A DNA stretch of 57,321 bases from CAZMGV01 sp964621525 [NCBI: uncultured bacterium] (GCA_964621525.1 CAZUMS010000025.1:1-57321), one strand, 5' to 3'. Counted from the first letter of the stretch, positions 34,270 through 42,500 are shown. Program-made: numbers and translations. Notes: generated by a model not told the origin, from the letters alone.

Positions 34270-35475
34270 TTACGCCTTCGCCTTGCGGTGGCTGTCCAGC
34301 AGCCGCTTGCCGAGGCTCGTCTTGTGCACCTCGTCGGCGCCGTCGTAGATGCGCGACGCCCGCTCGTGCCTCCAGTAGTAGGACAGGATCGTGTCGTCGG
34401 AGATGCCGAGCGCGCCGTGCACCTGGAGCGCCCGGTCGATCACCTTCTGCATCGTGTTGGCCACGACGAACTTGATGGCGGAGATCTCGTTCCGCGCCGC
34501 CTTCGTCCCCTCGGTGTCGATCTTCCAGGCGGTGTAGAGCGTCATAAGCCGCGCCGCGGTGATCTCCGCCTCGCACTCGGCGACCCAGTGCTGGATCACC
34601 TGGCGGCTCGCGAGGGTGCGGCCCTCCTCGTCGATCTTCCGGTGGTTCGCCCGCTCGCACAGCAGGTCCAGCGCCCTCCGGCTGATGCCGAGCCAGCGCA
34701 TGCAGTGGTGGATGCGCCCCGGCCCCAGGCGGTCCTGCGCGATCACGAACCCCATCCCCTCGCCGCCCAGACGGTTCGACTGGGGCACGCGGCAGGACTG
34801 GTAGAGGACTTCCGAGTGGCTCGCGTAACCGCTTCCCGAGTGGCCCATGACGGAGATGTTCCGCACCCGGTTGAAGCCGGGATTGTTCACCGGCACCAGG
34901 ATCATGCTCGCCCGGAGGTGCGGCGGGTTCTCCGGGTTCGTCACCGCCATGACGATGGCGAACTCCGCCCCGTCGGCCGCGCTCGTGAACCACTTCTGCC
35001 CGTTGATGACGTAATCCGCGCCGTCCTTCTTCGCCGTCGTCTCCAGCATCACGGGGTTCGAGCCCGGCAGCTCCGGCTCGGTCATGGAGAAGCAGCTCCG
35101 GATCTCGCCGGCGATGAGCGGCGCGAGGTATTTCTTCTGCTGCTCGGGGGTTCCGTACTTGTGGAGGATCTCGACGTTGCCCGCGTCCGGCGCCTGGCAC
35201 CAGAACGTGTAGTGGCCGAGCGGGCTCCTGCCGAGCGCCTCCGAGATCGGCGCAAATTCGGCGACCTTCAGGCCGAGGCCCCCCAGCTCCTTCGGGAAGC
35301 ACGGGGCCCACAGCCCCATCTCCTTCACCTTCTTCTGCTTCTCGCGGATCTTCGGCATCATCTTGTCGAGGCCCGCGTGGAGCAGCTCGCCTTCGAGCGG
35401 AATCAGCTCCTTCTCGACGAACTCGGCGACCATCTTCACGGCCGTCTTCACCGGCTCTGAAAACTCGAAATCCAT
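34270..35475 (-). CDS. acyl-CoA dehydrogenase (ACAD10/11-type)
   Basis: 401 residues from ATG 35475, supported by AGGGAG upstream. Contains CFSMTEPELPGSNP, YVINGQKWFTSAA, LGPGRIHHCMRWLG and RIYDGADEVHK, a combination typical of the ACAD10/11 subgroup. FAD-dependent, cytoplasmic. With the downstream phosphotransferase it corresponds to the two halves of mammalian ACAD11 encoded as separate genes, which suggests breakdown of 4-hydroxy or related hydroxy acids. Confidence 0.9.
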   Translation of the reverse strand: MDFEFSEPVKTAVKMVAEFVEKELIPLEGELLHAGLDKMMPKIREKQKKVKEMGLWAPCFPKELGGLGLKVAEFAPISEALGRSPLGHYTFWCQAPDAGNVEILHKYGTPEQQKKYLAPLIAGEIRSCFSMTEPELPGSNPVMLETTAKKDGADYVINGQKWFTSAADGAEFAIVMAVTNPENPPHLRASMILVPVNNPGFNRVRNISVMGHSGSGYASHSEVLYQSCRVPQSNRLGGEGMGFVIAQDRLGPGRIHHCMRWLGISRRALDLLCERANHRKIDEEGRTLASRQVIQHWVAECEAEITAARLMTLYTAWKIDTEGTKAARNEISAIKFVVANTMQKVIDRALQVHGALGISDDTILSYYWRHERASRIYDGADEVHKTSLGKRLLDSHRKAKA

Positions 35476-35549
35476 GGATGCAACTCTCCCTTTGACCGAC
35501 ATTCCTGCTGACGCGGGCGTCAGTCATCCTTTCACGGAAGCGCGGGAAG

Positions 35550-35630
35550 GGGAAGGGGGAACCCGGCACGCACGCCCCTCTCCCGATTCACGGGAGAGGG
35601 GGTTGGGGGTGAGGGAGTCTGAATACGGGA
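35550..35630. repeat. 81-bp direct repeat, left copy, at the DUF559 cassette
   Basis: Identical to 36289-36369 except one base (T at 35588 versus C at 36327). Contains the palindrome CCCCTCTCCCG..CGGGAGAGGGG, a member of the intergenic hairpin family. Confidence 0.9.
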
Positions 35631-35785
35631 GAAATCAGTGTACGAAGACATGGAACCACTCCCGCGCAAATTTTGCCGTTCAGATTCCGAACGCCGTACA
35701 TTCTTGCGCACCGTAACCCGTTGAAATCCCATGAATGCACTTGGACCGGTTAGTGCTCCATGAACCGGAAAGGAGCACCCTTTCC

Positions 35786-36361
35786 ATGAAGCGCATCCCC
35801 GGTCCCATGACACTGCGAGCCCGCGAGCTTCGCCGCAATGCAACCCCGGCCGAACGCCGCCTATGGGAGGAACTCCGGGTCAGGCGGCTGGGGGGGGTCA
35901 AGTTCCGTCGCCAGGCGATCATCGCCGGATATATCGTGGACTTCTACTGCGCCGCCGAGCAGATCGTTATTGAGATAGACGGTCCTGGCCATTTGGTCGC
36001 GACTGCAAGAGCCTATGACACCGCCCGCACAAAACTACTCGAAGGGTCCGGAGTTCGCGTTCTCCGATTCAGCAATCATGCAGTTCAGAACCAGATGTGC
36101 GCCGTCCGTGAAGTAATCTTGCAGGCACTCCGTGAAGGCAGAAATAGTAAACCACGCCATCAGGCCCGAGCGTACACCCCTGCCTCGCAGATAGCCCAGG
36201 CGTCCCGCACAACTTTCGATCCCCATCCCCCTCACGCTTTGTCTCCCGCTCTCGCGCCCCATCCCCCTTCACCCCCTTCCCGTGAATCGGGAAGGGGGAA
36301 CCCGGCACGCACGCCCCTCTCCCGATCCACGGGAGAGGGGGTTGGGGGTGAGGGAGTCTGA
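35786..36361 (+). CDS. DUF559 (Vsr-like) endonuclease-domain protein
   Basis: 191 residues from ATG 35786, after AAGGAG. Residues 1-117 are the DUF559 domain of the Vsr/PD-(D/E)XK superfamily: RELRRNATPAERRLWEELR, KFRRQAIIAGYIVDFYC and VIEIDGPGH, with Asp/Glu catalytic positions kept. The last about 75 residues are a Pro/Arg-rich tail produced by reading through two palindromic repeats; the stop codon lies inside the right direct repeat. DNA cleavage or nicking is expected from the fold; the biological role of DUF559 proteins is not established. Confidence 0.85.
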   Translation: MKRIPGPMTLRARELRRNATPAERRLWEELRVRRLGGVKFRRQAIIAGYIVDFYCAAEQIVIEIDGPGHLVATARAYDTARTKLLEGSGVRVLRFSNHAVQNQMCAVREVILQALREGRNSKPRHQARAYTPASQIAQASRTTFDPHPPHALSPALAPHPPSPPSRESGRGNPARTPLSRSTGEGVGGEGV

Positions 36362-36369
36362 ATACGGGA
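36245..36369. repeat. palindromic element 4, including the 81-bp direct repeat right copy (36289-36369)
   Basis: Two hairpins, CCCCCTTCCCG..CGGGAAGGGGG (about 36271-36297) and CCCCTCTCCCG..CGGGAGAGGGG (about 36314-36340), flanked by CACCCCC/GGGGGTG-like arms. Overlaps the 3' end of the DUF559 gene. Confidence 0.8.
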
Positions 36370-36440
36370 AGGGGCGAAACCCCGTGTCACTACTTGACAC
36401 ACCCCCCGTGTAGGGTGTTCCGTCGGGAGAGACGTAACGC

Positions 36441-37850
36441 ATGGAACCGGTCACTATTCTCATTGCAGCTTTGGCCCTTGGCTTCGGGTTTGTCCTGGGG
36501 CGCTACGTGTTCGCACCGAAGGGGGGCACCGATACCGCAGAGCGGGTTCGCCTCCAGACCGAACTGGACCTGATAACCCGCGAACTGAAAGACACAAAGG
36601 CCGGTCTCGATGACGAGCAGCAGAAACGCATCGGGGCCAGGGAGCGGGTGGCGGAACTGGAAACGGAGCTGAAGAACGCGGCGGAAAAGCTCGCCGGACT
36701 CGAACGCCACTACACCGACACCTTCGCCAAGCTCGCCCATGAAACCCTCGACAAGGTGACGAAGCAGAACAACGAGCAGTTCCTCAGCCTCGCGAAGGAA
36801 CGGCTCGGCAAGGAGCAGGAGCTCTCCAAAGGCGAGCTCGAAAAGCGCGAGAAGGCGATCGAGACCCTCGTCAGGCCGGTGAACGAGATGCTCGAGAAAT
36901 ACCGCACCGAGCTCCAGCAGGTGGAGAACTCCCGCCAGAAGGCCTACGGGTCGCTGACCGAGCAGGTGCAGTCCCTGATCGGCAACCAGGAAAAGCTCAG
37001 GGCTGAGACGTCGAAACTGGTGGACGCGCTGAAAAGGCCGCAGGTGCGGGGCCGCTGGGGCGAGATCCAGCTCCGGCGCGTGGCCGAGCTCGCGGGGATG
37101 CTCGACCGGTGCGATTTCGACGAGCAGGTGTCGGTGACGACCGAGGACGGCCGCCTCCGCCCGGACATGATCGTGCGGCTCGCGGGCGGAAAGCAGATCG
37201 TGGTGGACGCGAAAGCGCCCCTCGACGCCTTCATGGCGGCGCTGGAAGCCCCCACCGAGGAGGCCCGCAAGGCGCTCATCGACAAGCACGTCGCACAGGT
37301 GCGGGCGCACATCACCCAGCTTTCGTCGAAAAAATACACCGACCAGTTCCGCGACGCCCCCGAATTCGTCGTCATGTTCATCCCCGGCGAAAGCTTCTTC
37401 AGCGCGGCGGTGGAGCACGACAGGGCGCTGATCGAGGACGGCGCGAAATCGAACGTCCTCATCGCGAGCCCGACGACGCTCATCACCCTGCTGAAGGCGG
37501 TCTACTACGGCTGGCAGCAGGAGAAGCTCGCCGAGAACGCCCGCCGGATCAGCGACACGGGCAGGGACCTCTACGACCGCGTGCGCGTGCTCGCCGATCA
37601 CCTCGCCGGCGTGGGCGACGGGCTTGAAAAGGCGGTGAAGTCCTACAACAAGGCGGCGAGCTCCCTCGAAACCCGGTTCCTTCCGAAGGCCCGCGAGCTC
37701 AAGGCCCTCGGCGCGGGCTCGGACGAGGATATCCCCGCGCTCGAACCCCGTGACGTCGCCGCCCGGAAACTCGATGCCCCCGAACTCGCCCCCGGCGCGG
37801 CCCCGGACGCGGGCGAAGGCCCCGGCGGCGGGTCCGGAGAACCGCACTAA
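36441..37850 (+). CDS. rmuC: DNA recombination protein RmuC
   Basis: 469 residues. N-terminal membrane helix (TILIAALALGFGFVLGRYVF), long coiled coil about 30-180, then the nuclease-like RmuC core: RPQVRGRWGEIQLRRVAELAGM, PDMIVRL, IVVDAKAPLDAF, FVVMFIPGESFF and ASPTTLITLLKAV. The core has the restriction-enzyme-like fold with VDAK as catalytic motif. Limits DNA inversion or rearrangement in E. coli and is linked to phage defence in some hosts. The Pro/Gly-rich C-terminal tail is variable. Confidence 0.95.
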   Translation: MEPVTILIAALALGFGFVLGRYVFAPKGGTDTAERVRLQTELDLITRELKDTKAGLDDEQQKRIGARERVAELETELKNAAEKLAGLERHYTDTFAKLAHETLDKVTKQNNEQFLSLAKERLGKEQELSKGELEKREKAIETLVRPVNEMLEKYRTELQQVENSRQKAYGSLTEQVQSLIGNQEKLRAETSKLVDALKRPQVRGRWGEIQLRRVAELAGMLDRCDFDEQVSVTTEDGRLRPDMIVRLAGGKQIVVDAKAPLDAFMAALEAPTEEARKALIDKHVAQVRAHITQLSSKKYTDQFRDAPEFVVMFIPGESFFSAAVEHDRALIEDGAKSNVLIASPTTLITLLKAVYYGWQQEKLAENARRISDTGRDLYDRVRVLADHLAGVGDGLEKAVKSYNKAASSLETRFLPKARELKALGAGSDEDIPALEPRDVAARKLDAPELAPGAAPDAGEGPGGGSGEPH

Positions 37851-37897
37851 TTTTCCCGTTGTGTCCCCCGCCTCAATAGTGATAGCTTCGCCGCCCG

Positions 37898-38677
37898 ATG
37901 CCCCGTAAACCTGACAACAGCGAGGGACGCGACACGAGCGCCCCCAAGCGGCCGCTCGCCGGCCGGGTCGCCGGCATGGTCGCCGGTTCGGCGGGCGCGC
38001 TCGCGTCGGCTGCCGGATCCACCATCGCCGACGTCGTGGGCGTGGGCCTGGGCATCATCGACCGGGCGCCCAAGCGGGGCCGCTACGACCGCAGCGTCCC
38101 CACGAACGAACGCAAGAAGGCCACCCGCAACCGCCTGCTCCAGGCCGCCGCCAAGGTGTTCACCCAGAAGGGCTACGCCGACTCCAGCGTCGCCGACATC
38201 ATCGCCGAGGCGGGCACGAGCCGGCAGACCTACTACGACGAGTTCCCGAACAAGGAAGCCGCCCTCATCGCGCTCCAGGAGCAGAGCGTCCGGTTCATGA
38301 TCCCGTTCATCCGGCGGGCCATGGACGGCGAATCGACCGTGGAGAAGAAGGTCGAGGCGGGCGTCACGGCGCTGCTCCGGCTCGTCGAACAGGCGGGCCC
38401 GCTCGCCGAAGTGGCGCTGCGCGAGATGGGCCACACGCCCGCCGCCATGACCGAGCGCGAGCGCATGCGGAATCTCTTCTGCGACCTCCTGATCGAACGC
38501 GCCGACGAGGCCCACCGGCAGGGACTCACCGAACGGTCCCCCGACCTCGTGACCATCAAGGCGCTCGTGGGCGGCATCGAATCGGTCGCCCTCGACTACC
38601 TCCGCACGGGCCGCGGCAAATACATCATGGAAGCCCGTCCCCAGCTCGTCCGCCTGCTGCTCCGCTCGCTGACCTGA
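37898..38677 (+). CDS. TetR-family transcriptional regulator with long N-terminal extension
   Basis: 259 residues. The TetR helix-turn-helix is at about 75-120 (TRNRLLQAAAKVFTQKGYADSSVADIIAEAGTS is split over motif and turn; TYYDEFPNKEAALI follows). The first 65 residues are an unusual Gly/Ala-rich, weakly hydrophobic extension (VAGMVAGSAGALASAAG) not found in typical family members; it might be a membrane-associating or disordered region, or the true start could be near residue 64. Ligand domain divergent, ligand unknown. Lies between rmuC and dacB on the same strand. Confidence 0.85.
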   Translation: MPRKPDNSEGRDTSAPKRPLAGRVAGMVAGSAGALASAAGSTIADVVGVGLGIIDRAPKRGRYDRSVPTNERKKATRNRLLQAAAKVFTQKGYADSSVADIIAEAGTSRQTYYDEFPNKEAALIALQEQSVRFMIPFIRRAMDGESTVEKKVEAGVTALLRLVEQAGPLAEVALREMGHTPAAMTERERMRNLFCDLLIERADEAHRQGLTERSPDLVTIKALVGGIESVALDYLRTGRGKYIMEARPQLVRLLLRSLT

Positions 38678-38764
38678 GGGGGCGGGGGCGCCCCCCCCAT
38701 GAAATTCCCCTCACGTTTCCGCGGTGTCTTTACGCCCCCTGCCGCAATCGCTATGGTGCTTCCG

Positions 38765-40255
38765 ATGCGACGCGCCCTCTCCCTCACCGCCCTCTTCCTC
38801 TCCGTCATCGCCGCGGTTTTCCTCGCGCCCGTGCCGTCCACGGCCCAGAAGCCGGCGGCGCCGCTGGAGCCGAAGGAACCCGACTGGACGAAGGTGACGC
38901 TGGAGGAGTTCGCGAAGAAGCCCATGAGCCAGACGAAGTGGGCGTTCTATGCCGAGGAGCTGCCCACGGGCCGCGTGCTCGCGTGCGGGAACTGCGACGA
39001 CCAGCTCATGCCCGCCTCCACGCTGAAGCTCCTCACGAGCGCCGCCGCGCTGGACCGCCTCGGCCTCGGCTTCAAGTGGGAGACGAAGTTCTACACGGAC
39101 GGGACCTTCCGCGACGGGAAGATCGACGGCAACCTGTACATCAGGGGGTTCGGCGACCCGGCGCTCATCACCGAGCGGCTCTACCTCATCGCCGCCGACG
39201 TGAAGAACCGCCTGTTCCGCGAAGTCACCGGGGACGTGATCGTGGACGCGAGCTACTTCGACGCGGAGATGCTGAACCCCGCCTGGGACGGCTTCGAGGA
39301 CAGCGACCGGAGCTATGTCGCCGTGACGAGCGCCGTCAGCGTCAACTTCAACAGCCTCACGGGCGCGGTGGTGCCGGGCGAGAAGCGCGGCGACCCGGCC
39401 GCGGCCTACCTCGAGCCCGTGACGAAGTTCGTCCGCATCGAGAACAGGGCCGTCACCGGGAGCCCGTCGTCCCCGCTCACGCTCGTCGCGAGCCGCACCG
39501 GCACGGGCGAGAAGCCGGTGATCCAGGTGAAGGGATCGATTCCCTCCAGCATGGAAGTGAAGCGGTTCTACCGGCAGGTGCCGGACCCGGTGCTCTATGC
39601 GGGCAATATCCTGAAGGAGTTCATGGAGCGGGAGGGCGTGAAGTTCCGCGGCAAGGTCCGCGCCGGAAAGACGCCCGAAAACGCGAAAATCGTCCAGACG
39701 TTCACGAGCCCGCCGCTCTCCGAAGTGCTCCGGTATCTCAACAAGTATTCCAACAACTTCGTCGCCGAGATGCTGCTCAAGACCCTCGGCGCGCAGGTGA
39801 AGGGCGAGCCCGGCACTTCGGCCAAGGGGCTCGAGGCGGTCAAGGAGTTCGCCGCCGACATCGGAATGGACCTCTCGAAACTGGAGATCGTGGACGGCTC
39901 GGGCCTCTCCCGGAAAAACCGCATGACCGCCCGCGAGCTCGGCAAGGTGCTCGACTGGGCGTTCCATGATGCGGAGATTTTCCCCGAGTACGCGTCGTCG
40001 CTCCCCGTCTCGGCCACGGACGGCACCATCCGCCGCCGCCTCAAGAACCCGAAAACCGCCCAGCGGATCCGGGGCAAGACCGGGCTGCTGGACGGCGTGA
40101 CGGCCCTCGCCGGCTACATGTTCCCCCTCGGCGGCAAGCCTATCGGCTACGTCCTGTTCGTGAACGGCCCCGGCGGCCTGTACGAGATCGAGGCGCAGGA
40201 AGACCGCGTCCTCATGCAGATGATGGAGTTCTACACCCGCGCCGAAGCGCCGTGA
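38765..40255 (+). CDS. dacB: D-alanyl-D-alanine carboxypeptidase/endopeptidase (PBP4 type)
   Basis: 496 residues from ATG 38765, which begins a clean signal peptide (MRRALSLTALFLSVIAAVFL...STAQ). Penicillin-binding motifs: Ser85-x-x-Lys88 (PASTLK), Ser329-Asn-Asn331 (KYSNN) and Lys438-Thr-Gly (RGKTG). Trims and opens peptidoglycan crosslinks in the periplasm. The last 38 codons and stop are duplicated exactly at 42258-42373, so this gene is the anchor of the island inserted after it. An in-frame start at 38699 would put a non-signal leader in front. Confidence 0.93.
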   Translation: MRRALSLTALFLSVIAAVFLAPVPSTAQKPAAPLEPKEPDWTKVTLEEFAKKPMSQTKWAFYAEELPTGRVLACGNCDDQLMPASTLKLLTSAAALDRLGLGFKWETKFYTDGTFRDGKIDGNLYIRGFGDPALITERLYLIAADVKNRLFREVTGDVIVDASYFDAEMLNPAWDGFEDSDRSYVAVTSAVSVNFNSLTGAVVPGEKRGDPAAAYLEPVTKFVRIENRAVTGSPSSPLTLVASRTGTGEKPVIQVKGSIPSSMEVKRFYRQVPDPVLYAGNILKEFMEREGVKFRGKVRAGKTPENAKIVQTFTSPPLSEVLRYLNKYSNNFVAEMLLKTLGAQVKGEPGTSAKGLEAVKEFAADIGMDLSKLEIVDGSGLSRKNRMTARELGKVLDWAFHDAEIFPEYASSLPVSATDGTIRRRLKNPKTAQRIRGKTGLLDGVTALAGYMFPLGGKPIGYVLFVNGPGGLYEIEAQEDRVLMQMMEFYTRAEAP

Positions 40256-40257
40256 GG
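40142..40257 (+). repeat. 116-bp direct repeat, left copy (3' end of dacB)
   Basis: Perfectly identical to 42258-42373. Includes the dacB stop codon and the two bases after it. Bases on both outer sides differ between the copies. Confidence 0.97.
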
Positions 40258-40298
40258 TGAGAAAGTCCCGCAAGGGCAACGGCCATCCATCCAACCGG

Positions 40299-40328
40299 TT
40301 GCACATTTCGAGATTTCAGTGATAGATG
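40299..40328 (+). promoter_or_regulatory. possible promoter of the island operon
   Basis: TTGCAC, 17-18 bases, ATAGAT/TAGATG in an AT-richer leader 40-70 bases before the first island gene. Weak -10 match. Confidence 0.3.
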
Positions 40329-40368
40329 GAACTAGAGAACAGGCAGGTTCCCTGCTAGGATAAGCCAA

Positions 40369-41088
40369 TTGGTCACGCTCGATTTCAAGTATTCACTGCT
40401 TCAGGCAGTTGCAGTCTTTGCGGAAGGTGCACCTTCGACGCAAAAGCTGATTGCGAAGTTTTTCCCAAAAGTCGCCGCCATTTTCAGTGGCGAGCCCACT
40501 ATCTTGCCGATTCCCAAGGATGCTCCGCCAGAAATCCCGCGCATCATCCTGACGAGCGAGGATAAGCTTTGGGAGCTGGTTGTTTCCAATGCGAACCTGG
40601 TGGTTTCTTGGAAACGGCTGGCCAAGGTTAGCGCTTCGCCAAACCTCAAGGAATTTTACGAGAAAAGTGTCGCCGTCATCGGCGATTTCGCAGAGGAAAC
40701 ATCTGCTCCCATCAATAGAGCGGGAGCGATAATCCATAGATTCACATTAATGGAAAATCCCGGTGGCTTTCTCGCTTCACACTTTTGCAAGCCGGATTTT
40801 GTCAAGGCCCCGTTCAACAGACCTGAAAACTTCGAGCTGCATGCGCACAAAAGGTATGCATTCCCAAACAGACGAAACGTCAACTCCTGGGTGCGCAACA
40901 AGACTGGCAGGTTAAATACAGAGCACGAGAAAGACCCAATTTTACTCATAGAGCAGGACATCAACACCTTGCAGGAAGATGCAGCCGCCGGGAATCTGAG
41001 CTATGAAGAAGTTGATGCCTTCTTCACGAACGTCAACACGGAAGCAGACAAGATATTGAAGCTATACTATCCATCGTGGAATTCTTGA
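40369..41088 (+). CDS. island gene 1, unknown (perhaps TIGR04255-like)
   Basis: 239 residues from a TTG start with AGGA upstream. Cytoplasmic, no membrane segment. The first 70 residues (FKYSLLQAVAVFAEG...FPKVAAIF...PPEIPRIILTSEDKL) vaguely recall TIGR04255-type proteins of sporadic distribution, but I cannot confirm. No catalytic motif seen. First of three close genes; four bases separate it from gene 2. Base composition is clearly unlike dacB. Confidence 0.6.
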   Translation: MVTLDFKYSLLQAVAVFAEGAPSTQKLIAKFFPKVAAIFSGEPTILPIPKDAPPEIPRIILTSEDKLWELVVSNANLVVSWKRLAKVSASPNLKEFYEKSVAVIGDFAEETSAPINRAGAIIHRFTLMENPGGFLASHFCKPDFVKAPFNRPENFELHAHKRYAFPNRRNVNSWVRNKTGRLNTEHEKDPILLIEQDINTLQEDAAAGNLSYEEVDAFFTNVNTEADKILKLYYPSWNS

Positions 41089-41092
41089 ACCA

Positions 41093-41851
41093 ATGATATC
41101 CGACTCGACCAATTCCAAAGGACGCGTTGTAGGTGTACTGAAACCTCAGCGTGAATTTCCTCGCCATTTTCTCGGAACTACCCTGGAACAGCCTTTTCAA
41201 ATTCCATCAGCTCCGATGTCTACTAGTAGTGTAAGCGATTGCTTCGCGCTCGTGCGCTGCTGGGAGATAAAACAGATTGCCACCCAGGAGAGTGCTTGTG
41301 ACAGAAGAAGTGACGTCTTCAAGAATCTGGGCGCGACAAATGTAACGTCCACATCCGAGCTGTCGTCGGCATTATCCCGAATCGCCAATACATGCTTGGA
41401 ACAAGCGCTTGCCATTATTCAAAAGGATTTTGCGGAACAAACCGACCTGAGTGCGTCTGCTGCTCGGCAGCTTGCGTCTACGGCGATAGCCGCCGATGAA
41501 GGCCAAGGATCTAATTTTCTTCTTGATGCAATTACCTATTCCTTAGTTGGCTTTACCGTTCTCGATAAACAATCGGTAGCGGAATTTCTGGCAACGCGCA
41601 CTGCTCTGCTGCCAATCCTTCAGGGTGCCCGGAAAGTCCTGATGGGGATTTTCAGCGATGCGCGATTGACCATCGATGTCCGCAATGCCGAGCACGAGTC
41701 GGACTGGATTCAGCTTTTTCTTTCGATCTATTCGCCTTCTGCCACTCCCGACTCGGCAATCAAGGGCATGGACCGGTTCGATAATGACTGGTGGCTGGAT
41801 AATATCGGCCGGGCGGGAACCGACCTTTGCATCATCTATGAACATCAATGA
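41093..41851 (+). CDS. island gene 2, unknown
   Basis: 252 residues, cytoplasmic, no recognised domain. Mostly helical with Ser/Thr-rich middle (TSTSELSSALSRIANTCLEQ) and a C-terminal acidic/aromatic end (DNDWWLDNIGRAGTDL). Overlaps the start of gene 3 by four bases (ATGA), so the products are likely made in fixed ratio and may form a complex. Confidence 0.55.
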   Translation: MISDSTNSKGRVVGVLKPQREFPRHFLGTTLEQPFQIPSAPMSTSSVSDCFALVRCWEIKQIATQESACDRRSDVFKNLGATNVTSTSELSSALSRIANTCLEQALAIIQKDFAEQTDLSASAARQLASTAIAADEGQGSNFLLDAITYSLVGFTVLDKQSVAEFLATRTALLPILQGARKVLMGIFSDARLTIDVRNAEHESDWIQLFLSIYSPSATPDSAIKGMDRFDNDWWLDNIGRAGTDLCIIYEHQ

Positions 41852-42258
41852 GCTTTGATTGGAAAAATTTTCTCGAACTCTCAAGGGAATTGCTAAAAAC
41901 TCCCTTAGGTAAGGTCGACCAGGAAGCTCAGTTTCGAACTGTGATAAGCCGCGCCTATTATTCTGCTTATTGTAGCGCCCGACGATTCATCAAATCTGTT
42001 GACAGTGAAAATTTTCCAAAAATTGATGGAACAGAATCCCATAGGCGTCTTATCGACTATTTTTCCCATCGTAAAGAGGCGCAGAGCAGAAGCATTTTCA
42101 ATCAATTGAACGCACTTAAGACGTACCGTCAAAAGGCTGATTACGAATCAAGCTATCCGTCTGTGAAATTCGAAGCCGAATTGGCGATCACTAAGTCTGG
42201 CGCGGTACTGAGTAGTCTCGCTGATCTCGAAAGAATACTGAACGGTCCTACACATTGA
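41848..42258 (+). CDS. island gene 3, HEPN-like protein
   Basis: 136 residues, all helical. The helix RTVISRAYYSAYCSARRFI and the later LKTYRQKADYESSYP match the UPF0332 branch of HEPN proteins, where a Tyr-Tyr helix and an R-x-x-A-D-Y motif recur. HEPN proteins are often RNase toxins, but the strict R-x4-H is replaced here by RQKADY, so RNase activity is uncertain. The TGA stop uses the first base of the right 116-bp repeat. Confidence 0.65.
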   Translation: MSFDWKNFLELSRELLKTPLGKVDQEAQFRTVISRAYYSAYCSARRFIKSVDSENFPKIDGTESHRRLIDYFSHRKEAQSRSIFNQLNALKTYRQKADYESSYPSVKFEAELAITKSGAVLSSLADLERILNGPTH

Positions 42259-42373
42259 TCGGCTACGTCCTGTTCGTGAACGGCCCCGGCGGCCTGTACG
42301 AGATCGAGGCGCAGGAAGACCGCGTCCTCATGCAGATGATGGAGTTCTACACCCGCGCCGAAGCGCCGTGAGG
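42258..42373 (+). repeat. 116-bp direct repeat, right copy (orphan dacB 3' end)
   Basis: Exact copy of 40142-40257. Encodes the last 38 residues of DacB out of context and is presumably untranslated; a pseudogene fragment by origin. Confidence 0.97.
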
Positions 42374-42420
42374 GGCGGTTCTCCAGGCAAGTTCCCCGCT
42401 TGCAGAACCCCTGCGAAATC

Positions 42421-42500
42421 CCCTCACCCGGCCTCTCGATGACTCAAGGCCGCCCTCTCCCCGTACGGGGAGAGGGCAGACGCGAAGCGGCGGGTGAGGG
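42421..42500. repeat. palindromic intergenic element 5 (single-hairpin form)
   Basis: Outer CCCTCACCC/GGGTGAGGG, mini-hairpin GGCC..GGCC, central hairpin GCCCTCTCCCC..GGGGAGAGGGC. Lies right after the island. Confidence 0.75.

Larger units (their letters stand above)
35550..36369. mobile_element. putative DUF559 nuclease cassette bounded by direct repeats
   Basis: A 739-bp repeat period: one direct repeat plus a unique part holding the DUF559 gene, closed by a second copy. The unique part is lower in G+C than its neighbours. No transposase is present. The bounds are seen directly; mobility is inferred. Confidence 0.5.
40142..42373 (+). mobile_element. 2.1-kb genomic island at the 3' end of dacB
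   Basis: Bounded by perfect 116-bp direct repeats, much lower in G+C than the flanks, holds three same-strand genes and no recombinase. Integration that rebuilds the gene end is typical of site-specific elements, so an integrase acting in trans or loss of one is possible. Homologous exchange is an alternative. Confidence 0.7.

Noticed and set aside
40142-42373. tRNA-type attachment site for the island
   Set aside because: No tRNA gene is present; the duplicated segment is the protein-coding end of dacB.
42258-42373. A second functional dacB
   Set aside because: Only the last 38 codons are present, with no start or penicillin-binding motif.
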